DNA from: Harmonia axyridis
Lineage: Eukaryota > Arthropoda > Insecta > Coleoptera > Coccinellidae
NCBI RefSeq assembly: GCF_914767665.1
Contig: NC_059505.1
Location: 38,375,506 to 38,439,505 of the forward strand
DNA: 64,000 bases
Direction of reading: 5' to 3'
Shown piece by piece: positions 56,827 to 64,000 of this stretch (positions are counted from its first letter, which is position 1; each line of letters begins with the position of its first letter). The notes under the pieces are model-generated. The model did no database searches. It worked only from the letters and a program-made list of their open reading frames with translations, and was not told the DNA's origin. Position numbers and translations under genes: made by a program.

Positions 56827-58066
56827 TTGAACAACTTTGCTTCCGCCTTTTGCAATGGATGTAAGTTATTCTCGATTAAACATGTCAGCTTACGAGCCGA
56901 ATTTTATTCATTTGTGAGAGGTTTCCATTTTCTGCTTTAATATGACGAAAACTGCGGCTGAGGCTCATCGAATGCTCTCAAATACCTATGGTGAGGCCGC
57001 TATTAGTGAAAGAAAGTACCGAGAGTAGTTTCAACGCTTCAAGAACGGTGATTTTGACGTCGAAGATCAGCAAGGCGATGGAAGAGAGAAGGTTGTCGAA
57101 GATTCAGAATTGGAGACATTACTTGATCAAGACTCATGTCAAACGCAACAAGAATTGACAGGATCATTGGAGTGAGGCAACAAGCCATTTCAAAACGTCT
57201 GAAATTCATGGGAATGGCTAAGAGAGATGTTGAACGGTATTGCTTGCTTATGAACTGCTGCTTGCAAGGCAAAAGTGGAAGGGATTACTGCATCGAAATG
57301 TGACTGGAGACAAAAAATGGGTTCATTATGATAATCCCAAGCGCAGAAAATATTGAGAATATTCCGGCCATGCTTCCCCTCGACTGCCAAACCGAATAAT
57401 CACGGTTCCAAGGTCATGCTCAGTATATGGTGGGACCAGCTCGGCGTAGTGTATTATGAGTTGTTAAAACCGACTGAAGCAATCCCAAGCGATCGTTATT
57501 GAACACAATTAAACCGTTTGAGCCGAACATTGAAAGACAAACGGCCGCAATACAACGAGAGATATGATAAAGTGATTTTTCCTACAACTGCTATGGAAAG
57601 TAGCGTATTCTTCATAGCTTACTCAATTTCAAAACTATGTATTGCTCATACTGTGGGAAATATTATTCCCCACGGCACTTTGCCCACACCTAGCTTGGTA
57701 GACCAATGAAATTGGGCTTTTGAGTCGTTTTTATGGAAACGCAATAAATTAGCACATACTGTCAACGAAGGCTATTTTGATTTGAATCAAGTCCATTACT
57801 TGAATTATTGAAAGTTGTGCAGTTGTAGGAAAAGTATAGTGTGCAACATGTGGCGAAAGTCCTTTTCTCGCTCGTGTGTTTGCGACACTCGCCTTTCAGG
57901 CTCGCGAGAAAAGTTGGACTTTCCCCACTTGTTGCACAATATACTATTACAACACGCTGCCCGAAAGATAGGAGAAAGTAGTGGCCAGCCATGGACAATA
58001 CTTTGAATAATGAATGTACAACCAGTTTTTGTACAATGAAGCCTCGAATTTCTGAAAAAACGCCTA
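56827..58066 (+). mobile_element. Mos1-like mariner copy F with a replaced central block
   Basis: It starts AACAACTTTGCTTCCGCC and ends AAAAAACGCCTA, with part of the 3' terminal repeat lost. The transposase (from ATG 56942, MTKTAAEAHRMLSNTYGEAA) has frameshifts near 57025, 57170 and 57230. Between GATAAAGTGATTTT (57580) and CTGCCCGAAAGATAGG (57957) about 250 bp of mariner, holding the second and third Asp, are missing and a palindromic cassette is present instead. Confidence 0.88.
57577..57946. repeat. Palindrome-rich cassette inside mariner F
   Basis: A perfect 15-bp inverted repeat, TTTTCCTACAACTGC (57577-57591) and GCAGTTGTAGGAAAA (57819-57833), bounds 257 bp. These contain a palindrome at 57653-57673 (GTGGGAAATA, TTCCCCAC). 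Directly next to it is a nested hairpin at 57835-57946, whose arms share GTGCAACA, GTGG, GAAAGTCC and TTTTCTCGC with an inner GCCTTTCAGGC. Size and order match the cassette at 53646-54011, but the sequences differ. No coding was recognised. Confidence 0.75.
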
Positions 58067-58248
58067 TGTAAAAAATACTTGTTCTCAATAACCTTTCTGG
58101 TATAGCAAAATGTTTTAGTAGAAGGAAAACACCTAAAGAGAATCACTGTGGCGGAATCTTTCTGAATTGGATCATTCCAAAAAGTTTCTTCGAAAATTTG
58201 ACATTGAGAAATCCAAAAAGTATCTGGATCAAATTTTTACTACACCTC

Positions 58249-58335
58249 CTGGTGTAATCATAAAAATAATTAGGATTACAAGAACACCCAGTATTTCGAA
58301 AATAAAACGTTTGCGGGCCCATGCACTTTTATTCT
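58249..58335 (+). repeat. Fragment of repeat Z
   Basis: ATAATTAGGATTACAAGAAC, CACCCAGTAT and AAAACGTTTGCGGGCCCATG recall the segment near the CGTTTGCGGGCTCATG end of the repeat Z copies. It leads directly into the minisatellite. Confidence 0.45.
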
Positions 58336-58348
58336 TGAAATTATCCAT

Positions 58349-58518
58349 TGGGCGTTGAAATATTCTCTGGGCGTTAAAGTATTAATCGGGCGTAAGGTGT
58401 CTCCAGGACGTTAAAGTGTATCCCAATCACCAAAGTATCCAACAGAAGTTGTAGTATTCCCTGGGCGTTAAAGTATTAATCTAGTGTTGAAATATTAATC
58501 GCGCGTTAAAGTACACGC
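58349..58518. repeat. Degenerate minisatellite
   Basis: At least seven imperfect units of 17-22 bp share the core GGGCGTTAAAGTATTAATC, with one longer diverged unit in the middle (58425-58460). No coding potential. Confidence 0.75.
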
Positions 58519-58519
58519 C

Positions 58520-59283
58520 CTTACAAACACAAAATATTCAAAGAAATAATTTTTTCACGTTTTGTCAACCACTATATTTTCTTCAAAACAAGCGATACGC
58601 ATAAGTTCCAGACTAGATAGATGAAAGGGTCATGGACCTCTCCCAGCTTCCGTCTACCCGAAAATCCGACCAGAGATGACATAAAACTAGATGCACGATC
58701 TCCTGTTTCCGCCCTATATACAGATCCATATAAATATATTCGAGGCCATGCGATATTAATACAAATTCCCGGAACGCCTCTATATGTTTTATAAAACGAA
58801 TTTCGGTCGCTTACCAAACCCCTGGAAAATATTTCACATCCCCGGAAATCGTCTGGGCGGTGGTGGTGGTGGGTGGGCGTTTTGTTTTCCGTCCCCTCTG
58901 TTGACTATTTATCAACCGGACGATTAGGAGTGCATGAAGGGTGAGGTCCTTTCGAATGGACAGTTTCTGGTGAATCGCGAACGTCATGAATATTCAGAAA
59001 AATGATGGTGGTGTGAAGATAATGTGGAATTTTGTGTCACGCCCGGGCGGGAATTCTAGGTGTTGTAGGAAGTGATGGGCTGGTAGGTCGACGGGTCAGA
59101 CGACTCAACAATATTTCTTCTTCTTACAATCATTAAAACGCTTGAGCTGGAGTTTTGAGCGCTTGTTCGTTGGATACAAAATTCTAAGATAATGATGAGA
59201 GAATCCTGCTGAAATTTGTCATGAATTGTTATTCAACATATTAAAAACATTGAAAACTGAATTTCAACCCAATTGGAGCATTC
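58520..59283. other. Unique, G+C-richer block without a recognised gene
   Basis: 58590-59110 is clearly less AT-rich than its surroundings, with a GGT/GGTGGTGGTGG run at about 58860 and CpG-rich pieces near 59040. An 81-codon minus frame (58572-58817) matches nothing. It could be a conserved non-coding element, but this cannot be tested here. Confidence 0.35.
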
Positions 59284-59285
59284 CA

Positions 59286-59863
59286 TAAAGTAATAAACAT
59301 AGATAGAGGAAGTATACGCAATTTTTACATATCCCCAACATGGTTAGATTACGTTGTCGGATTGTGATATATTTTCAAATTCACAATTTTACTATATCGT
59401 TATGAATGTATATTATATTGAATGAAATATATTTATTTGAGTGATTCCTGATTAAATATACAAATTTGAATATTTGGAATCCGATATTTTTCCTAATTAT
59501 CGAATTTATAATAATCAGAATATTTATTATTTTCTGTATCTGACTGTTTCACGTCGTTTGGCGCGCTTGCAGTTTGTTTTCTGAATTTCTGATATATTCA
59601 GGTATTTAGTTCAATATATTTTGAGTAAGTTTGATATGATGATTCACTATGGGACATAAGAAGTGTGTTCTTTGTGGAGAAACTCGCGAATTGAGTGCAA
59701 TAAGGTACCTACACTAAAAGAAATGTAAAACATAATCAGTGATATATCACTGATATGTTTTCATTTCCGCGCGCTTCATTCCAAATTTGATAGTTCATGT
59801 TGGAGACATAATTTTCTTACTGAAAATGACATATGCTCCCTCTATCTATGTTTATTACTCTGA
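59286..59863 (+). mobile_element. AGAGTAAT-type TIR element, complete copy
   Basis: AAGTAATAAACATAGATAGA at the left and TCTATCTATGTTTATTACTC at the right are inverted repeats of about 25 bp around 575 bp. The left half equals 15994-16225 and the whole equals the reverse of 42513-43019. There is no transposase, so it is a MITE. Ends starting (C)AGAG would suit a hAT-type family, but the target duplication is unclear. Confidence 0.85.
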
Positions 59864-59864
59864 G

Positions 59865-62800
59865 GCTAAAACTATTTTCGGATCTATATAGGCTGGTACG
59901 ATAATGTTGAAAGATGATTCCATCCTGTTTTTTTTTAAATGAAAATGGCCAAGCTTTATATCATACTCAAAATCTCCATGGAATTCTGATTTCTGAATAA
60001 CCCACTTGTCGTCATCTATCTGTGGTATTTTCTGACGTAAGGCACTTTTTTCAACAAATATCATGGTTACCTACAAAGGATTAAACTAAAGAAAAACCGT
60101 TCGAGATAATTGTACAATTTTTTTATCGAATTCCTGAAAATCTTTTGAGTCTTCTGCAAATTTACAAATTGCTCTACAAGTGGTCCGAAAGACACATAAA
60201 TTTTTGTTGAAATTACCTGTAAAAAATGTCGATAAGTCCATTTTTTCAAATGGCATGCCCTGATTTTTTCTGCTTTTCGAATAGCCTAGTCTTCATTTTT
60301 TGTTGAGACCACGTGAGAAAACAGAAACATAATCTGAATTCTCTTGAAGATTTCGAATTGACTGCATATTTTCTGCTGAAAACGTCTCATCAATATTTAT
60401 AGTATTATAAGGACTAAGACTTGACAGTGTTATTATAAAGTATCATTTTTGTCTCAAAAACAGGCTTGTATCTATGCGATAAAATTTCTGAGAATTTTTT
60501 TCAATAAATTTCCTATTTATAGCTCGGGTTTGCAAACTAAATGTGAATGTATGTAAATGGTTTCATTTCTAATATTTCCAGAAAAGAGGAAACAGAAAAT
60601 ATCAAAATAGTCATTGAATTCACCTTTTCGATTCTATTTCTAAAGTTTCCTATATGGATCCATCAAACTTTTCGGACAATAAATTCGGATGTAAGTAAAT
60701 CCATAATCTGTGGCATTTTATGGATTCCATAATTCTGCAAGACAAATTTCTGAAAATGTACTTTCCTATTATCCCATTGTAATGAAATTCATTTAGAGTC
60801 GACTGAAAAAAGCCATCTCAAATAAACGTTTAATCTTAATCAAATGAAATACGCGATTCTCGCTGCCAAGAGGGGTCCTTTTAAAGTGAAATTTCATGTT
60901 GAATTAAATGCTTCTCACATAATTACAAAAAATTCACTGCAGGCCAGTTAGCCCCGAAAATTTCTCTTTATGTTCGGTAATGTACGTTAAATTTTGAAGA
61001 AAAGAATCAAATCGCACTCATTAGTGTAGCTTGTAAAAAATGGAACATAATTTTCCATTTAATATTAGGTATTGATTTATTGGACGGCCTAAAGTTAATG
61101 GGTGACTCTGTGCTAGCCCGAGAGATGGCGTTGCACGCTACACAATACTCAGAACTTGGGATATCAACCCAAAGTACCACGCTCCGCTAAGGAAGAGAAG
61201 GTGTATAAGGCAGGGACTGGGTTACTATACCAACAGTGGTCCCTGAGAGAGGGTGCACCATTTGAATAGGTTAATAACTCGTCTAAATAATATTATTTGA
61301 ATTTTTTATGAACATAGATAGTGTGTAACTAGCATGTGATAGAAATATTGAAACTTGTCATAGTGTTGAATCCAGGGGGTTATGACCGATACCCCTCCAA
61401 AGAAAAAGACTACATATCCCTAAAAATCAAAACGAATTTTTGACTATCCCCCTCCAAGATGTTAAAATTGCCCTGGAGAAAATTACCTGAATTCAACACT
61501 GGTCACAAAAATGTTCATCCTTCCAAAATTGAAGAAAAACTCCACTCAAAATCCATCAAATATTCATGGTCTAGCAGCTCTTGGCTTGAAATGCTAAAAG
61601 CCTTCCATTTAAAATGAATAAGATTAAAATCCACGTACCTACCTATTGCATCCAATTTCTGTTTTTCCTATTAACTCATTTCCAAGATCAATATCCAATT
61701 TAATACCGTGGATTATAATCTTGGTTCTCAAAGCCAGCAGTATTCACCAAGGTAAACAGTATTTGATGGGAAAACTCAGCAAAAACTGAAGGTAAATAAA
61801 TATGTGCTCCATAATATTTCACATACCTTCATTCGTATTTTCTTTCATTTTTTTTTATGTTGATATAAGTTTTCGATCTAATTTATATGACTCCCTGAGA
61901 TCAAAACCATGTCTTTCGTAGAAAATAAAAAGCTGATATTCCTTTAAAAAAAGTACTTGGCAAATATATCGGACATTCGTTTCAGTGTTTGTAGTTATTT
62001 TTTCCAATAGAAAATAATTGAACACAATTCAAATTTGGTATGGCAAAATGGAGAAAATCTATAGAGATGGGAATTGGAAGTCTACCTAGCCCTTAGAGTA
62101 TAGAATAAATTCTATGTTCTAAGATCTAGCCATACAGTAGCAGATCTTTTAGAAAATTAGTATATTATAAAGACGAATAAACAAATTTAAAAAAATCCAT
62201 ACCGTTATTTCCATTATGACCCTATAATTGAGATCGTAAAAATTGTAAATTCGATTAGAAATACATTTTGTTATTCCTTAGAAACTCGTGAATTTCATAG
62301 AAACTTGAGTTTCATTCTCAGCTTAAAACATAATCAAATCATAGTAAGCTCTCAAAGAAATAGAATAACATCCCTGTTATGGCGCATCCACCAAATTGAA
62401 CTTCCGTCAAAAATGATCTGCATGCATATTTTATACAGGAATCAAGAGACGGTAAAAATACAAACTAAAGTAAAAATATTTGCGTGTCGTCAGAAACAGA
62501 GGTAAATCGCACTATAACATTCGCCCTTTGTTCAAAATCATGAAAGAACCTTTTACAGTTATTGAAGTGTTTGCGAAATTACTTTCCGGGAACAAACATA
62601 CGAAAGAAAGGATACAAAGAAATAGAGGATGGTCTGTTCCGAGAAGCATAAAAAAGTTGAGTTACTTCATCAACCACCCACAATATCCATTCGGTTAAAT
62701 GCATCATTTCCTAAAGATCCAGAACAATAAAAACCAAGCACTCTCTTACTTGAATTAAGATTCATCGTAATTCGGTCATATTGAAAGATAATTGAGGCCT

Positions 62801-62995
62801 TTTTGATCCGGATTAGGATTGTGACACATTGGTAACGTAATAATAAGATACGATAATATTTTGTAATAATCCCTAATTCTATGTTTGGTGATTTGTAATT
62901 TGTAAAGGTCATTGCAAATGTAAACTTCCGTCGATTTCGTATCGGAAATGTTCGGTCAACTCCGTCAATGTAGTGATTAATCCGACTGCTACTTG
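59865..62995. other. Unassigned sequence upstream of the integrin gene
   Basis: No exon, RNA gene or repeat was recognised. 61085-61270 is less AT-rich (CGAGAGATGGCGTTGCACGC and following) but not coding. A 69-codon minus frame at 59855-60064 and others nearby have no family. Confidence 0.4.
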
Positions 62996-62999
62996 TCAT

Positions 63000-63185
63000 C
63001 CGTCAGTAGAGTTCATCTGAAAAAATCCAGAATCTCCTTTTTAGGGATCAAGTACTGCAAGTGCAAGAAGGCACTAAACTGTCCTGAACTCTGAACGACT
63101 CGATTATGGTGATATAATTGTGCCTTTATCTATCAACTACCTAAATATCGCTGTTCTAACTTGAGGACAACCTATCCCAGACTTG
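63000..63185 (+). promoter_or_regulatory. Possible 5' UTR exon of the integrin gene
   Basis: A consensus donor ACTTG|GTAAGTA lies at 63185/63186. It would pair with the acceptor TTTGTTATAG ending at 63681, four bases before the integrin ATG. The transcription start was not defined, so the left limit is arbitrary. Confidence 0.4.
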
Positions 63186-63685
63186 GTAAGTATTTTTAAA
63201 TCACTGTTTACCTTTTCTCCAAATAAAAATTGGGGATTATTATCCGAAATTTGAGAAAATGAAAATTTTCCATACGGTCTATCCCTTCAATGAAAACCAT
63301 TAGTGAGAATATTTCTACTTATCGACATTGTGAGTGTTTATTTTAACATCTTGTGTTTTGCTGTGTGGGTGTTCTTTAATATTTTATAATAGCCCTTGTA
63401 ATACTTTCGATTTTTCCTTCAAGAAATAGAAAGTAGTGCAGTGGGCTTCAATTTTTGAGTAAGAATCACCTTTTGGTATCTATATTTAGTCATGAATTTA
63501 TAATTGGATATATGACATCATAATTATAAGAAAACTGTAATATTTCTAGGAAAACAATAATCTTGTATGCAGTCAACAACTAAGGCACAAGTGTGGCTAT
63601 TTTGGGAACAATCATTTCAATCAAAACTTAATGTGGAAGCTGCTATTGAAGTTTTATTAATATCATGTCTGTTTGTTATAGAATC

Positions 63686-63850
63686 ATGGGGTTGAACAAC
63701 CTTAGTTTTCTACTGATAAGCTGTTGGATTGTATGTAGTGTTCTATCACAAATTCCTGAACAGTTAACAGCACAAAATCCATGCATTTCCAAACCAAATT
63801 GTCATGATTGTATTCAAACACCTTCATGTGCTTGGTGCTTTGATCCCAAA
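63686..63850 (+). CDS. mys: Integrin beta subunit, first coding exon
   Basis: The exon encodes MGLNNLSFLLISCWIVCSVLS, a signal peptide, and then the start of the PSI domain: NPCISKPNCHDCIQTPSCAW, then CFDPK. The Cys spacing (C..C.xC..xxC.WC) is that of integrin beta N-termini, cell-surface receptors that pair with an alpha chain and bind matrix. The sequence is closest to insect beta-PS (myospheroid) as I know it, but a second insect beta subunit cannot be excluded from 55 residues. I chose the ATG at 63686 because an acceptor (GTTATAG) ends at 63681; the in-frame ATG at 63665 would then be intronic. The donor is CCCAAA|GTAAGT, phase 0. Confidence 0.82.
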
Positions 63851-63909
63851 GTAAGTAGTTGTACTTTATCTCACTGAAGATATGTATTCAAATGACATTC
63901 TCAATGTAG

Positions 63910-64000
63910 AGAGAAAGTGACAGGGCAAGATGTTTCCAACCCGCCTATGATATCAACCCTAACCAAGAACAGTGCCCTGAAGAATTCACTTTCAACCCAG
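63910..64000 (+). CDS. mys: Integrin beta subunit, second coding exon (cut by window end)
   Basis: It follows a 59-bp intron (63851-63909, ending AATGTAG). In phase 0 it reads RESDRARCFQPAYD.. then QCPEEFTFNP, continuing the PSI domain with the RCFQP and CPEE(F/Y) motifs of insect integrin beta chains. The window ends inside the exon. Confidence 0.8.

Noticed and set aside
58349..58518. Possible CRISPR-like array
   Set aside because: The units are contiguous, diverged and without spacers, and the genome is that of an insect; it is a minisatellite.
63665..63685. Upstream in-frame ATG for the integrin exon
   Set aside because: The acceptor TTTGTTATAG ends at 63681, so this ATG is probably intronic; starting at 63686 also gives a cleaner signal peptide.

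Overview
This is an AT-rich eukaryotic window, almost certainly from an insect and plausibly a beetle. Introns of 57-59 bp with GT..AG borders, a Ret-type receptor kinase gene, an integrin beta gene and many Tc1/mariner transposons all point that way. The species cannot be read from the sequence.

Two host genes are supported. (1) Minus strand: the N-terminal part of a Ret receptor tyrosine kinase gene. A signal-peptide exon lies at 43701-43749, and three exons encoding the cadherin-like ectodomain lie at 9962-10177, 8173-8421 and 6931-7187. The first three junctions are all phase 1. The distant signal exon is assigned by phase and content only; if it is right, intron 1 is about 33.5 kb. The rest of the receptor is not seen and must lie mostly left of the window. 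The signal exon is duplicated 540 bp away (43114-43162). (2) Plus strand, right edge: the first coding exons of an integrin beta subunit (63686-63850 and 63910-64000), with a signal peptide and the start of a cysteine-rich PSI domain.

Nearly everything else that can be recognised is mobile DNA. There are six copies of one Mos1-like mariner (1-1066, 3505-4785, 14132-15120, 50356-50860, 54592-55846, 56827-58066) and three pieces of an irritans-type mariner (2325-2985, 18643-19965, 36620-37895). A DD41D transposon has three internally deleted copies (34340-35248, 46171-47054, 47468-48404), with an older relative at 16235-16535. There are Tc1-like pieces (12460-12680, 32115-33230), 3' ends of at least three LINE families, several MITE families, a 1.55-kb fold-back element, and a tRNA-derived inverted pair.

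The most unusual locus is 48468-50032. An apparently intact three-exon tyrosine-recombinase gene (366 codons) is bracketed by palindromes that share the arm GGGAAATATGAA, and a 15-bp direct repeat lies at the two outer ends. This looks like a Crypton-like tyrosine-recombinase transposon with structured ends. Two further loci (53646-54011 and 57577-57946) have the same order of parts (palindromes, about 257 bp bounded by a perfect inverted repeat, then a nested hairpin) but no recombinase gene. They may be non-autonomous relatives.

The region from 59.9 to 63.0 kb and several intronic blocks contain nothing I can name.
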